From NCBI RefSeq assembly GCF_022819085.1, contig NZ_JALHAG010000001.1, positions 1,075,395 through 1,139,394 on the forward strand: a stretch of 64,000 bases of DNA, written 5' to 3'. This document shows, piece by piece, positions 1 to 8,776 of this stretch. Below the pieces are notes generated by a model. The model did not search any database. It saw only the letters and a program-made list of their open reading frames with translations, and was not told the origin of the DNA. Every line of letters starts with the position of its first letter. Position 1 is the stretch's first letter. The DNA is from Planococcus ruber. GTDB taxonomy: Bacteria > Bacillota > Bacilli > Bacillales_A > Planococcaceae. The translations under genes and the position numbers were made by a program.

Positions 1-24
1 CTGCATGAAGTGTTCGAAAAATAA
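1..24 (+). CDS. 3' end of an unidentified gene
   Basis: Frame 1 reads seven codons (LHEVFEK) and then TAA, immediately followed by a strong stem-loop. This fits the tail of a plus-strand gene that begins before the window. Seven residues are too few to name a family, and chance cannot be excluded. Confidence 0.3.
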   Translation: MHEVFEK

Positions 25-26
25 TC

Positions 27-57
27 AAAAATCCCCGGCGTGGAGCCGGGGATTTTT
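27..57. terminator. bidirectional terminator
   Basis: A 13-bp perfect stem (AAAAATCCCCGGC pairing with GCCGGGGATTTTT) with a 5-nt loop. It has A and T tracts on both sides, so it can stop transcripts from the left and from the minus-strand gene whose stop codon overlaps it. Confidence 0.9.
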
Positions 58-751
58 ATGCATTCTTATGAAGGTGAGGCTGCGGGCAAAAGGTGCAAGT
101 TTCAAAAGCATCGAGTTCTTTGTATAAACAGCAGGTTTTTCGCAAAGGGCGGGTGACGGCTGCCTCCAAAGAGGAGTTGCCTAAAAGTTTAGCGAGATAA
201 GATGTTTTGATCGGCTTCCAATGTTCTGTCTCCAGCAGCCACTCCAGATCTTCAGCTGCTCTTCGCGGTTGGCGTTTTTCAAAATTGGCATAGAACCACA
301 GGAGCGACCCTAAAATGTTTTCCCAAAGAATAATGGGCGAAATTTTTACATAGCGGCGGAATTCCTGAATGGCCCGGTCAGCTTGCTCATAAAGCACTTC
401 GTGCATAGCAGCAAAACGTCCGGTATCTGAAATCATTGCAAGATGTTCAGGGGCAGCATGAGTCTCAAGCAAAGGAAAGCCATAATTGCGGACCTGATTA
501 AAACGCAAATCACTGAACGAACCTTTAAAATAACAGCCATGATTAACGATCAAATCAAATTGAGCCGTGATGAATAAGGCATACTGCCGGAAGAAATACG
601 AAACCGCAGCGCCGTCATTCACGCTTCCGCACCATTCCTTTAATTGAAGCACCGCTGTTTTCATGTCATGGGACAGCGGTGCTTCAGGTGTGCGTCCGGC
701 GGCTACTGAATAATGGGCGAGGATGAGTTTAAGCTCTGGAGATGCTTCCAT
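56..751 (-). CDS. FhuF-like ferric siderophore reductase
   Basis: The 231-residue protein ends with the cysteine pattern CC-x10-C-x2-C (Cys207, Cys208, Cys219, Cys222). This is the hallmark of the FhuF family, which binds a [2Fe-2S] cluster and reduces ferric iron released from siderophores in the cytoplasm. The rest of the protein is a soluble, mostly helical domain without a signal peptide. The ATG is preceded by AAAGGAG at good spacing. It stands alone, divergent from a VOC-family gene, with no siderophore transporter beside it. No convincing Fur box is visible in the 150-bp upstream gap. The family call is firm; the actual substrate is unknown. Confidence 0.8.
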   Translation of the reverse strand: MEASPELKLILAHYSVAAGRTPEAPLSHDMKTAVLQLKEWCGSVNDGAAVSYFFRQYALFITAQFDLIVNHGCYFKGSFSDLRFNQVRNYGFPLLETHAAPEHLAMISDTGRFAAMHEVLYEQADRAIQEFRRYVKISPIILWENILGSLLWFYANFEKRQPRRAAEDLEWLLETEHWKPIKTSYLAKLLGNSSLEAAVTRPLRKTCCLYKELDAFETCTFCPQPHLHKNA

Positions 752-900
752 GGATTTTCACTCCTTTAACTACTCATCATGCTAAGGGAAAAGAAAGAAT
801 TTGCAAAGGGATAACTAAAACTTATCGTAATTCATCCATACAATTGAATGTTCTTTTTCCCATTCGTTTATTAAACTAGGGCAGAAGGGGAGGCGAAAAA

Positions 901-1278
901 ATGGCATTTTCGATCAGCAAAATCGACCACGTGCAAGTGGCTGCGCCGAAAGGGAACGAAGAACAGGCGCGAAAATTTTACGGAGATTTATTGGGCATGA
1001 AGGAAGTGGAAAAACCGGAGCCATTGAAGTCGCGGGGAGGCGTATGGTTTGAATTTGGGGCTTTTCAGCTGCATGTAGGAGTGGAAGAGCCCTTTTCTCC
1101 AGCGAAAAAAGCACACCCTGCTTTTTTTGTAAATGGCTATGAAGCGTTGAAGGGCCAATTGGATAGCGAAGGCATTGACGTAAAAAATGATGCCAGCATC
1201 CCTGGCGTCGAACGATTTTTTGTTTTCGATCCGTTCGGCAACCGTTTGGAATTTTTAAAAGAAGGTTCCGTAAAGTGA
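901..1278 (+). CDS. VOC (glyoxalase/dioxygenase fold) family protein
   Basis: The 125-residue protein has the two beta-alpha-beta-beta-beta modules of the vicinal oxygen chelate superfamily. It starts with KIDHVQV (His10), continues with FQLHVGV (His58) and ends with FDPFGNRLEFL (Glu117), positions that usually supply metal ligands. Related proteins include glyoxalase I, fosfomycin-resistance enzymes and dioxygenases, and nothing here separates these activities. An AGGGGAGGCG ribosome site lies 7 nt before the ATG. It is a single gene, convergent with hmp, and the two share one terminator. The fold is confident; the substrate is unknown. Confidence 0.8.
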   Translation: MAFSISKIDHVQVAAPKGNEEQARKFYGDLLGMKEVEKPEPLKSRGGVWFEFGAFQLHVGVEEPFSPAKKAHPAFFVNGYEALKGQLDSEGIDVKNDASIPGVERFFVFDPFGNRLEFLKEGSVK

Positions 1279-1286
1279 GAAAAAAG

Positions 1287-1328
1287 AAGGATCGGCCAAA
1301 AGCTATGGAATAGCGTTGGCCGATCCTT
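1287..1328. terminator. bidirectional terminator between VOC gene and hmp
   Basis: The 12-bp inverted repeat AAGGATCGGCCA / TGGCCGATCCTT surrounds an 18-nt loop and is flanked by an A-rich tract on one side. It separates two convergent genes. Confidence 0.75.
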
Positions 1329-1345
1329 CAGTTTTCCTTGAAATT

Positions 1346-2527
1346 TTATACCGTTCGCAATGCTACGGCCGGACCAAAGAATTCAAAATGAATTTGCTGT
1401 TCTTTCATGCCCATGGCACGCAGTTCATGGATGATCGCTTCCATAAAAGGCACGGGTCCGCATACATAGACATCGCCTGTAATATCCACAAACTCTTCCA
1501 GAACCGCACGGGTGATGTAGCCATCCGGAAGGTCCGAATACAGCGTCTTGTAGGCAGCGTTCGCCATTGTTGCGAGATGATTTTGAATATCGCGGTCAAA
1601 GGCATGCAAAGACTCATTTCGTGCGGCATGGAGGAAAACGGTTGGACGTTCAGGCGTTAACGCCGCGACAGTTTCGAACATGCTCATCATCGGCGTAATG
1701 CCGACACCGCCGCTGATGAAAGCAACGGGAGAATCTTTTTCACTATCCAGCACAAATTCGCCAGCAGGGGCACTGACTTCAATGGCATCACCGACAGCTA
1801 ATTCTTCGTGAAGGTAAACCGATACGCGCCCGTTTGGATCATTGTCCGCTTCACGCTTCACAGAAATGCGGAATTGATCAGGATTTGCCGCTTGGGATAA
1901 ACTGTACTGTCTGTTGAACAAATAGTCTACTCCCGGAATAGCGAGGCGTACGGAAATATACTGGCCAGCTTGATACGCAGGCACATGGGAGCCATCCGCC
2001 GGCTTTAAATAAAAGGAAACGATGTTTTCACTTTCTTTTACTTTGTCGGCGACCACGAACTCTTTGAAGAATTTCCAGCCGTTCGCTTGATTTTCCGCTT
2101 TTTCATACAGGCCTTGCTCCACCCCGATAAAGGCGTCGGCAATCATGCCATAAGCGTCGGCCCATGCCTGGATGATTTCATCCGTCGCCGCATCTCCAAG
2201 AACTTCTTTAATCGCTTTTAAAAGGTATTCTCCGACAATCGGATAATGCTCAGGTTTGATGCCCAGACTGACGTGCTTGTTCGCGATTTGAACAACCGCC
2301 GGCAAAATAGCTTCCAAATTGTCGATATGGACAGCAGCTGCATAAACGGTATTAGCAAGTGCAGCCTGTTGGCGTCCTTTCGCCTGATTGGCATGATTGA
2401 AAATGTTCAATAATTCAGGATGTGCGTCGAATAAATTCTTGTAAAAGACCGTTGTGATTGCTGTGCCATGTTCTTCAAGTACCGGTACCGTAGATTTGAT
2501 GATGGATTTTGTTTCTTGAGATAGCAT
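1346..2527 (-). CDS. hmp: flavohemoglobin (nitric oxide dioxygenase), copy 1
   Basis: The 393-residue protein has the full flavohemoglobin architecture. An N-terminal globin domain (1-140) carries the B10 tyrosine (Tyr29), distal glutamine in GRQQ and proximal His85. An FAD-binding ferredoxin-reductase domain contains RQYSLS, and an NAD domain contains GGVGITPM. The enzyme converts NO plus O2 to nitrate with NAD(P)H in the cytoplasm. I chose the second ATG because AAGGAG lies 9 nt before it and because it matches the start of the paralogue upstream. A near-perfect NsrR-type palindrome lies 55 bp upstream, so this copy is probably repressed by NsrR until NO appears. Confidence 0.95.
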   Translation of the reverse strand: MLSQETKSIIKSTVPVLEEHGTAITTVFYKNLFDAHPELLNIFNHANQAKGRQQAALANTVYAAAVHIDNLEAILPAVVQIANKHVSLGIKPEHYPIVGEYLLKAIKEVLGDAATDEIIQAWADAYGMIADAFIGVEQGLYEKAENQANGWKFFKEFVVADKVKESENIVSFYLKPADGSHVPAYQAGQYISVRLAIPGVDYLFNRQYSLSQAANPDQFRISVKREADNDPNGRVSVYLHEELAVGDAIEVSAPAGEFVLDSEKDSPVAFISGGVGITPMMSMFETVAALTPERPTVFLHAARNESLHAFDRDIQNHLATMANAAYKTLYSDLPDGYITRAVLEEFVDITGDVYVCGPVPFMEAIIHELRAMGMKEQQIHFEFFGPAVALRTV

Positions 2528-2581
2528 CTTCATTCGCTCCTTTTGTTTTCTATAATTCGACTATAAACCTCTTATGCTTTT

Positions 2582-2606
2582 AAAGATATATTTAAAATAC
2601 ATCTTT
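2582..2606 (-). promoter_or_regulatory. NsrR-type operator upstream of hmp copy 1
   Basis: A 25-bp AT-rich palindrome reads AAAGATGTATTTT then AAATATATCTTT on the minus strand. This matches the known NsrR site pattern AAGATGYATTT-N-AAATACATCTT. It lies just upstream of hmp copy 1, and a plausible NsrR gene sits 1.4 kb away. Confidence 0.85.
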
Positions 2607-2644
2607 AAAAATTGGACACATTTTGCTTCACAAAAAATTCACAT

Positions 2645-2683
2645 AAAAAAAGAGTTCATGGAGTAACCCACGAACTCTTTTTT
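2645..2683 (-). terminator. terminator after hmp copy 2
   Basis: AAAAAAGAGTTC pairs with GAACTCTTTTTT around a 14-nt loop, in the gap between the two hmp genes. It makes each hmp copy a separate transcription unit. Confidence 0.85.
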
Positions 2684-2700
2684 GAAATGAAGCAAATCCT

Positions 2701-3882
2701 TTAGTTGGAATCAGGCAGATCGATGGCCGGACCAAAAAACTCAAAATGGATGCGGCTGTCATCCATTCCGATATTGCGAAGCTCCCGAATGATGCTAACC
2801 ATAAAGGGAGGAGGTCCGCAAACATAAGCATCGCCTGAAGGATCTACGTATTCTTCTAAAGTTCTGCGTGTGATAAAGCCATCTTCTTCGTCGTAAATGG
2901 TTTTATAATACGCATATTCCATCCGGTCCGTATAAGAGCGGATGTCCTCGTCAAAGGCGTGCTGCAAGCGATTTCTGGCACCATGCAAAAACGTGGTCGG
3001 CCGCTCAGGAGTCGAAGTGGCCACGGTTTCAAACATGCTCATCATTGGCGTAATGCCGACACCGCCGCTGATAAACGCAACGGGCGTTGTTTTGGACGAA
3101 TCGAGCACGAATACGCCAGCAGGGGCACTGATTTCCACGCGGTCGCCTTCCTGAATTTTTTCGTGAAGGTAAATCGACACGACGCCATTAGGGTCATTGT
3201 CTGCTTCACGTTTTACGGAAATCCGGAATTCGTCCGGCTTAGAAGCTTGAGACAGGCTGTATTGGCGGATCATGGTATAGGGCTCTCCTGGAATCGACAG
3301 CCGCAGCGAAATGTATTGCCCCGGTATATAAGCAGGAACATTCGATTGGTCTACCGGTTTTAAATAGAAGGAAGTGATGACTTGGCTTTCCTTTTCTTTT
3401 CGGACGACTACAAAGTCTTTAAAATACATCCAGCCGTTTTCCTGCGCAGCCGTTTTCCGGTACATATTTTTTTCCACATCGATAAAGGCATCGGCAATCA
3501 CGCTGTAAGCTTCAGCCCATGCATCGATGATGTCATCCGTTGCGGCATCGCCAAGCACCTCTTTCATCGCTTTTAAAAGATGTTCACCGACAATCGGGTA
3601 ATGTTCCGGCTTTACGCCTAAACTTACATGCTTATGGGCAATCTGGATAATGGCGGGCATAATTTCTGCCAAGTCATCTATGTGGACGGCTGCCGCATAC
3701 ACGGCTTTGGCAAGTGCTGTCTGCTGTCTTCCTTGCGCTTGGTTTGCGTGGTTAAAGATATTCAGCAATTCGGGATGGGCTTCAAAGAGATTTTTATAAA
3801 ACGCTGACGTAATCGTGACGCCGTGGTCTTCCAATACAGGAACAGTGGACTTGATGATGGATCGTGTTTCATTTGACAACAT
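2701..3882 (-). CDS. hmp: flavohemoglobin (nitric oxide dioxygenase), copy 2
   Basis: The 393-residue paralogue lies directly upstream of the first hmp and has the same globin, FAD and NAD domains. Tyr29, the distal GRQQ, proximal His85, RQYSLS and GGVGITPM are all kept. The longer reading frame continues upstream, but I chose the ATG that lies 9 nt after AAAGGAG. It is divergent from nsrR. Unlike copy 1, no AAGATG-type NsrR palindrome is visible in the 102-bp divergent region, so it may respond to a different signal or share control with nsrR. The reason for two intact copies is not evident from sequence. Confidence 0.93.
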   Translation of the reverse strand: MLSNETRSIIKSTVPVLEDHGVTITSAFYKNLFEAHPELLNIFNHANQAQGRQQTALAKAVYAAAVHIDDLAEIMPAIIQIAHKHVSLGVKPEHYPIVGEHLLKAMKEVLGDAATDDIIDAWAEAYSVIADAFIDVEKNMYRKTAAQENGWMYFKDFVVVRKEKESQVITSFYLKPVDQSNVPAYIPGQYISLRLSIPGEPYTMIRQYSLSQASKPDEFRISVKREADNDPNGVVSIYLHEKIQEGDRVEISAPAGVFVLDSSKTTPVAFISGGVGITPMMSMFETVATSTPERPTTFLHGARNRLQHAFDEDIRSYTDRMEYAYYKTIYDEEDGFITRRTLEEYVDPSGDAYVCGPPPFMVSIIRELRNIGMDDSRIHFEFFGPAIDLPDSN

Positions 3883-3984
3883 GAAAACCATCTCCTTTTT
3901 CCTTTGTGAAGTTCGCTGCAATCTCAATTGCTTTATCGGGCTCTCCTTAATGGCTATAATGAGGAGGCAGGGAAGGTGAGATTG

Positions 3985-4419
3985 ATGAAACTAACCATGT
4001 ATACCGATTATTCATTGCGCGTGTTGATTTATTTGGGTTCCAAACCGGAAGGCAAATTGACGACCATCCAAGAAATTTCGGACGCTTACCATATATCCAA
4101 AAATCATCTAATGAAAGTGACATTTGAACTCGGGAAAGCCGGATTTATCCAAACGGTCCGCGGCCGTGGGGGAGGCATCCGCTTAGCCGACCTTCCGCAA
4201 AATATCAATGTGGGGACGGTTGTGCGCCGGATGGAAGATGATTTTCATCTGGTCGAGTGTTTTGACCGCGAACATAACCGCTGTCCCATAACGCCGGTTT
4301 GTGGATTGCGCGGCGTATTAGGAAAAGCGCTCCATGCTTATTTAGCGATTTTGGATGAATACACACTGGAGGATCTTCTTTTTAACCGGGAAGGCTTGCG
4401 TGAAATCCTCCACACATAA
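3985..4419 (+). CDS. nsrR: NsrR, Rrf2-family nitric oxide-sensing repressor
   Basis: The 144-residue protein begins MKLTMYTDYSLRVLIYL, typical of NsrR/Rrf2 proteins. It has a winged helix with the RGRGGG wing and three cluster-binding cysteines at 92, 100 and 106, the same positions as in Bacillus subtilis NsrR. These bind a [4Fe-4S] cluster whose nitrosylation releases DNA. The frame is open further upstream, but GGAAGGTGAG sits just before this ATG and the family begins here. A TATAAT hexamer is present at 3955-3960. Its likely targets are hmp copy 1 (clear operator) and perhaps the divergent hmp copy 2. Confidence 0.9.
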   Translation: MKLTMYTDYSLRVLIYLGSKPEGKLTTIQEISDAYHISKNHLMKVTFELGKAGFIQTVRGRGGGIRLADLPQNINVGTVVRRMEDDFHLVECFDREHNRCPITPVCGLRGVLGKALHAYLAILDEYTLEDLLFNREGLREILHT

Positions 4420-4451
4420 AAAAACGGCCCGAAAAATCGGAGCCGTTTTTT
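4418..4451. terminator. bidirectional terminator
   Basis: AAAAAACGGC pairs with GCCGTTTTTT around a 14-nt loop between the convergent nsrR and PNPOx-fold genes, overlapping the nsrR stop codon. Confidence 0.85.
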
Positions 4452-4453
4452 GT

Positions 4454-4876
4454 CTACAATTCAAGTGTTTGCGGCTCTTCGCCTTTTTTATTGATAATGC
4501 GTACACGCGAAGGTTTAATCGCAAGAATCACCAAATGAGGATCGTCCGGACCGCTGAACCAGCCTCTTAAGTGCTCGTTCCATACTTTGTCAATGATGCT
4601 TTTATCGTCATGGATGCCCATCGTGCCTTCTATTTCAAGAAATGCATCGCCGACGCCTTCGCCTTCATAGCCAAGGAGAATATGGGCATGCGGATTGTTC
4701 TCAAGCTCATCGACTTTTTGCGTTTGATCGCTTGTCGCTGTATATAACGTGAATTCATCATTAAAGAATGTCATATAGCGGGAATGCGGTTTATCGTCTT
4801 TCACCGTTGCCAAAACCCCCACATAACTATCCTCTAAAATCTTTAAAGCCTGCTGCTTCAGTTCTTGCTGATCCAT
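4454..4876 (-). CDS. pyridoxamine 5'-phosphate oxidase-fold protein (general stress protein 26 type)
   Basis: The 140-residue protein has the split-barrel flavin-binding fold: an N-terminal helix, then VGVLATVKDDKPHSRYMTFF, a later block with HAHILLGYEG, and a C-terminal GWFSGPDDPHLVILAIKP. It matches the general stress protein 26 / PNPOx-like group, which binds FMN or F420-like cofactors and is often part of stress regulons. The catalytic role is unknown. The ATG at 4876 is chosen because AAAGGAGTGG lies before it; the 26 extra upstream codons have no ribosome site. Confidence 0.8.
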   Translation of the reverse strand: MDQQELKQQALKILEDSYVGVLATVKDDKPHSRYMTFFNDEFTLYTATSDQTQKVDELENNPHAHILLGYEGEGVGDAFLEIEGTMGIHDDKSIIDKVWNEHLRGWFSGPDDPHLVILAIKPSRVRIINKKGEEPQTLEL

Positions 4877-4954
4877 ATTTTCCACTCCTTTGAATTTAAA
4901 CTTACTTCTAGTATTCCTGTTTTCTCGGGAAATAAACGTGAAGAAATTGGGCAA

Positions 4955-4982
4955 AGAAAAAACCTGCTTAGTTAAGCAGGTT
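4955..4982 (-). terminator. terminator after DMT exporter
   Basis: A 10-bp stem AACCTGCTTA / TAAGCAGGTT is followed on the minus strand by a T6 tract. It overlaps the stop codon of the DMT-family gene. Confidence 0.8.
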
Positions 4983-5877
4983 CTTCAACACGTTCGACTG
5001 GTTTTGGGGTTCGGTTGAACATGCTTGGCAGCACCATTCCAGTAAGGACGACGAAGATGCCGACAATCTGGAGCACTGTCAAAGATTCACTTAAGATGAT
5101 GACCGAAGCAATAACGGCGACTGGCAGTTCCATCGCACTTAAAATGGAAGCTAGCCCCGACCCTACGTGAGGGACGGCAATTGAGAAAAAATAAATCGGC
5201 ATGATGATTCCAAAGAATCCTAGAAGGAGGCCGTATATCCATAACCCTTCTCCGAAGAAAGTTCCGTTCCACATGATTTCAGGCGTCTGGAAGACTGCGA
5301 TGACAAGAGCCGCTGCCAGTGACACATAAAATAGGCGGGTTGTTGTATCCATGCCTTCGATTTGCTTGCCATTGACAAACATGAACGCTGAGAAGCAGAA
5401 TGCAGCTCCAATTCCCCATGCCCATCCTTGCCAAGGGATGCCGCTTAAATCAGCGTCAATAACTCCGGCAGCAAGAATCGTTCCCCCGAACAATATGAGA
5501 AGCGAAATCACTTCTATACGCTTCAACCATCTTCGGTTTGCGATACAATCCATGAACATGCCGATCCAAGTGAATTGGAATAAGAGCACGACTGCCAGCG
5601 AGGCTGGCAAGTAATTAAGCGAATGGCTATAAACCATTCCAGTCGCTGCAGTGAACGACCCGGATAAGACAAGAATCTTCCAACCGCGTAGGCGCGGAAG
5701 GCTTCTTTGCGTTACGGCAAATAAAATAGCCGCTAGCACAAAACCGGTAAAATATTGGCTTGTAACAGCTTCGGCTGTTGTAAAGCCATGGCTCATGGCG
5801 ACTTTTATAATCGTAGAAAGTACTCCATAACAGCTGGCCGCAACAACGACCATTACTGGGTATATCCAGTTTTTCAA
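4972..5877 (-). CDS. EamA/DMT-family membrane transporter
   Basis: The protein of about 301 residues has about ten hydrophobic helices arranged as two EamA repeats, the layout of drug/metabolite exporters. The frame is open from TTG at 5898, but the ribosome site AACAGGAGTGG lies inside that extension and points to a second TTG at 5877. Substrate cannot be told from sequence; members export amino acids, purines or other metabolites. It is the first of three DMT genes in the window (others at 29.8 and 57.6 kb), and they are not close copies. It is a single-gene unit with its own terminator. Confidence 0.8.
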   Translation of the reverse strand: MKNWIYPVMVVVAASCYGVLSTIIKVAMSHGFTTAEAVTSQYFTGFVLAAILFAVTQRSLPRLRGWKILVLSGSFTAATGMVYSHSLNYLPASLAVVLLFQFTWIGMFMDCIANRRWLKRIEVISLLILFGGTILAAGVIDADLSGIPWQGWAWGIGAAFCFSAFMFVNGKQIEGMDTTTRLFYVSLAAALVIAVFQTPEIMWNGTFFGEGLWIYGLLLGFFGIIMPIYFFSIAVPHVGSGLASILSAMELPVAVIASVIILSESLTVLQIVGIFVVLTGMVLPSMFNRTPKPVERVEEPA

Positions 5878-5915
5878 ATGTATCCACTCCTGTTCCAAAG
5901 AGAATCATAACATAA

Positions 5916-5947
5916 AAGAACCGCAAGGCATTAGCCTTGCGGTTCTT
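5916..5947. terminator. terminator downstream of the small acidic gene
   Basis: Long stem AAGAACCGCAAGGC / GCCTTGCGGTTCTT with a 4-nt loop. It lies between two minus-strand genes and ends the transcript of the small hydrophilic gene upstream. Confidence 0.8.
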
Positions 5948-5972
5948 CAGAAAAGTAGATGTATTTTGATTA

Positions 5973-6203
5973 TTAATCCGGGAACTTTTCTTCGCTGGAT
6001 GAATCTTCTTTTGTAGCGCGCGGCTTGCCTTCTTCCGCTTTTTCCTGCTTCAAATCTTCAAGAGGGAGGGAGTCCACTGTTTGTTCTTCTTTGAACATTT
6101 CATGCATCGTTTTTTTGTCCGTCTTGAATTGTTCAGGATTATCCATAGGAGCGCCGTCTTTTGTTTCGCGCTCTTTTCCTTCGAAAAGTTTTTTGTCACT
6201 CAT
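5973..6203 (-). CDS. small hydrophilic hypothetical protein
   Basis: The 76-residue protein starts MSDKKLFEGKERETKDG and is almost entirely charged and polar, with no hydrophobic segment, no cysteine and a serine/glutamate-rich tail. It is probably disordered. The ATG at 6203 follows GAGGTGC at a good distance. It has its own downstream terminator. I do not recognise a family; small charged proteins like this are common in stress responses of Bacillales, but that is only an analogy. Confidence 0.65.
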   Translation of the reverse strand: MSDKKLFEGKERETKDGAPMDNPEQFKTDKKTMHEMFKEEQTVDSLPLEDLKQEKAEEGKPRATKEDSSSEEKFPD

Positions 6204-6379
6204 GGAAAGCACCTCTTTCTTTGTCTGTTACTGGTTTATTCCTTTTATAGAGAGTTTTAAAACATTTCGGTATCGCCTCTGGCATCAAAATGCTCTAAAT
6301 TCATGCCTATTCGGGCTATTTCTAATAGCTTGTCAAACATTATGGTAAAATAGAGGGAGTGAACGAGAGGAGTTGTATC

Positions 6380-7399
6380 ATGGAAACAAAACCTTCAATA
6401 AATGTAGGTGGACTGAGTTTTGAATGGGACCTGGAAGAAGGAAGATTCATATTTGAAGGACAGGATTCGGTGCTTTTCTGGACAGCTTCTGCCATGAAAA
6501 TCTTTTTTGATTCGATTGAAGAGATTTCCGGAGAAGATGCGGCAAGCGTTGTCATGGAATCGACGGGATTTCGGCAAGGATTGCTGGTAGGGGATTATTT
6601 CTCGGAAATGGAGAATGTGTCGGTTGCTGAAGCAGCCAATCTGATTACGAATACATATGCATCTGCTGGATGGGGACTTGCGAAAATACGGGATATGGAC
6701 GAAGCCAAACAAACGCTTCGTGTGCATTTGAAGAATAGCTGGGAGCACAAAATTAATGTAGCGCAAGGGAAAAAAGAAGGCGGAAGATATTTGGCTGCCC
6801 ATTACGCCGGGATTTTCAGCAAACTTTTCAATACAAGCATTTGGTACAGCATCGTCCATCATCAAATTGATGGATATGAGGAAACGATTATCGAGTATTT
6901 CCCGTCGGAGCAAAACATAGAAGAGAATATTCACCGCTTTGCCCGGCTAAAAGAGGCCGAACAGATCGATCAGCTGGAGAGATTGGTACAAGAAAAGACA
7001 GCTGAACTAAACAGTTTGATCAAAGAAATTTCATCTCCGATTATCCCGGTTCTGGAAGACATCGTTGTGGTGCCGCTTCTCGGAACATATGACCAAGCAA
7101 GGGCAGAAGAGCTGCTGGTGAAAACATTGCAAAATCTGCCGAAACATAAAGCGAATTATTTAGTGCTGGATCTAACGGGGCTGAATGACCGCTTTACGCA
7201 GGAGGCTGCCAGTCTCATTGAAAAATTGGGATCAACGGCAGGTTTGATCGGAACCAAAACCATTCTTGTGGGCATTTCCCCTCAGATGAGCATGGTTATT
7301 ACAGAATCTGGCATCGATCTATCTAAATTTAACTGCTTCCAAACTTTGCAGCACGGCATCCATTATGCACTTGCCCAGAATGGAAGAGCGATTCTATAA
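6380..7399 (+). CDS. V4R-STAS regulator (RsbR-like stressosome protein)
   Basis: The 339-residue protein has an N-terminal sensor region (about 1-185) that resembles the V4R/XylR-N ligand domain, with RVHLKNSWEH and a GRYLAAHYAG motif. A short coiled linker follows, then a C-terminal STAS domain (about 215-330) with VVVPLLGTYD, LDLTGL and ILVGISP. RsbR-type proteins assemble with RsbS into stressosomes that control sigma B. The first phospho-threonine position appears kept (RFT) but the second appears to be valine. The ATG is chosen because GAGAGGAG precedes it. No RsbS, RsbT or sigB gene is adjacent, so the link to sigma B is inferred from family. Confidence 0.75.
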   Translation: METKPSINVGGLSFEWDLEEGRFIFEGQDSVLFWTASAMKIFFDSIEEISGEDAASVVMESTGFRQGLLVGDYFSEMENVSVAEAANLITNTYASAGWGLAKIRDMDEAKQTLRVHLKNSWEHKINVAQGKKEGGRYLAAHYAGIFSKLFNTSIWYSIVHHQIDGYEETIIEYFPSEQNIEENIHRFARLKEAEQIDQLERLVQEKTAELNSLIKEISSPIIPVLEDIVVVPLLGTYDQARAEELLVKTLQNLPKHKANYLVLDLTGLNDRFTQEAASLIEKLGSTAGLIGTKTILVGISPQMSMVITESGIDLSKFNCFQTLQHGIHYALAQNGRAIL

Positions 7400-7429
7400 A
7401 AAAATAAGCGCCCGCGGGCGCTTATTTTT
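7399..7429. terminator. bidirectional terminator
   Basis: The palindrome AAATAAGCGCCC / GGGCGCTTATTT with flanking A and T runs lies between the convergent STAS gene and pepT and overlaps the pepT stop codon. Confidence 0.85.
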
Positions 7430-8645
7430 ATTGTGGGATTTTCGCGATTTCAAGAATGACGCGAGTGGCTTTTTCCATATTATCCACGGAAATGAATTCG
7501 TACTGGCCATGATAATTTTCTCCGCCAGTGAAAATATTCGGCGTCGGCAAGCCCATATAGGAAAGCTGGGAGCCGTCCGTTCCGCCTCTGACAGGAACAA
7601 TATTTGGTTCAATGCCAATCGTTTTCATCGCGTTCTCTGCTAAATCGACAATCTCCATTACGGGTTCGATTTTTTCACGCATATTGTAGTATTGGTCTTC
7701 GAGTTCCAAAGTGACTGCCTCAGCACCGTATTCCTGCTGCAATTTCTCAGCGGTTTCTTGCATCAGCTGTTTTTTGGCTTCGAATTTTTCTTTATCAAAA
7801 TCTCTAATAATATAGGAAAGAACAGCTTTTTCCACATTGCCGTTGAAGTTGTTCAAGTGAATAAACCCTTCATAGCCTTCGGTTGCTTCCGGCACTTCAT
7901 TTTTTGGCATGTGCTCTTGGAAACGGATGGCGATGGTTTGTGCATTCACCATTTTGTCTTTAGCCGATCCCGGGTGTACGCTTTTCCCTTGCACCGTCAA
8001 TTTGCCGGCAGCGGCATTAAAGCTTTCATATTGCAATTCACCGAGCGGGCCGCCGTCCATCGTGTAAGCATAGTCAGCGCCAAAACGTGCCACATCAAAT
8101 TTATGCGGACCGCGTCCGATTTCTTCGTCCGGCGTGAAAGCCACACGGATTTTTCCATGTTCGATTTCCGGATGCTGCACCAAGTATTCCATGGCCGTCA
8201 TGATTTCCGCTACGCCGGCTTTATTGTCAGCTCCAAGAAGCGTGGTTCCGTCAGTAGTCAGCAATGTATGGCCCGCATAATTTTTGAGGTCCGGGAAATC
8301 AGCAGTGGACATGATGACAGAGTCGTTTAACGAAATATCTTTTCCGTCGTAATGATCAATACGCTGCGGGTTTACGTTTTTTCCTGTAAAATCAGGAGCG
8401 GTATCCACATGCGCCAGAAAACCGATAACAGGCATTTCTTTTTCTGTATTTGCCGGAAGCGTACCAAACAAATAGCCATATTCATCTGTTTCGACTTCTT
8501 CGAGGCCGATGCCTTTCATTTCTTTTTCAAGTACATTCAGCAAATCCCATTGTCCTGAAGTGGAAGGGGTAGCTGTACTTTCGGGATCTGATTGGGTATC
8601 GATCTTGGCATAGCGAACAAGCCGTTCGATTAAAGTTTCAAACAT
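7428..8645 (-). CDS. pepT: peptidase T (tripeptide aminopeptidase)
   Basis: The 405-residue cytoplasmic zinc peptidase of family M20B removes the N-terminal residue from tripeptides. Visible motifs are the start [19 protein letters not shown], the metal-binding [11 protein letters not shown], the catalytic glutamate block [11 protein letters not shown], the dimerisation domain with [12 protein letters not shown], and the C-terminal [13 protein letters not shown]. Length is normal for the family. AGGAGGAATACG lies immediately before the ATG. It is monocistronic, with a terminator shared with the convergent STAS gene. Confidence 0.95.
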   Translation of the reverse strand: MFETLIERLVRYAKIDTQSDPESTATPSTSGQWDLLNVLEKEMKGIGLEEVETDEYGYLFGTLPANTEKEMPVIGFLAHVDTAPDFTGKNVNPQRIDHYDGKDISLNDSVIMSTADFPDLKNYAGHTLLTTDGTTLLGADNKAGVAEIMTAMEYLVQHPEIEHGKIRVAFTPDEEIGRGPHKFDVARFGADYAYTMDGGPLGELQYESFNAAAGKLTVQGKSVHPGSAKDKMVNAQTIAIRFQEHMPKNEVPEATEGYEGFIHLNNFNGNVEKAVLSYIIRDFDKEKFEAKKQLMQETAEKLQQEYGAEAVTLELEDQYYNMREKIEPVMEIVDLAENAMKTIGIEPNIVPVRGGTDGSQLSYMGLPTPNIFTGGENYHGQYEFISVDNMEKATRVILEIAKIPQ

Positions 8646-8733
8646 CGTATTCCTCCTAAAATATGTTCTGTTATGATTTTAGCACGAAAATAATAAATTT
8701 TGGAAATACGAGAAAAGAAGAGGCTAAACAAAC

Positions 8734-8773
8734 AAAAAGCCGGAACTTCCGATTAAGGAAGTTCCGGCTTTTT
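8734..8773 (-). terminator. terminator after M20 amidohydrolase
   Basis: A 17-bp perfect stem, AAAAAGCCGGAACTTCC with its complement, around a 6-nt loop, with T/A tracts on both sides. It ends the minus-strand metNPQ-amidohydrolase region. Confidence 0.9.
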
Positions 8774-8776
8774 GGG

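Noticed and set aside
810..826. possible Fur box (GATAAC-TAAAA-CTTATC) upstream of the FhuF-like gene
   Set aside because: The match to the Fur 7-1-7 pattern is weak and the arms are not properly spaced.
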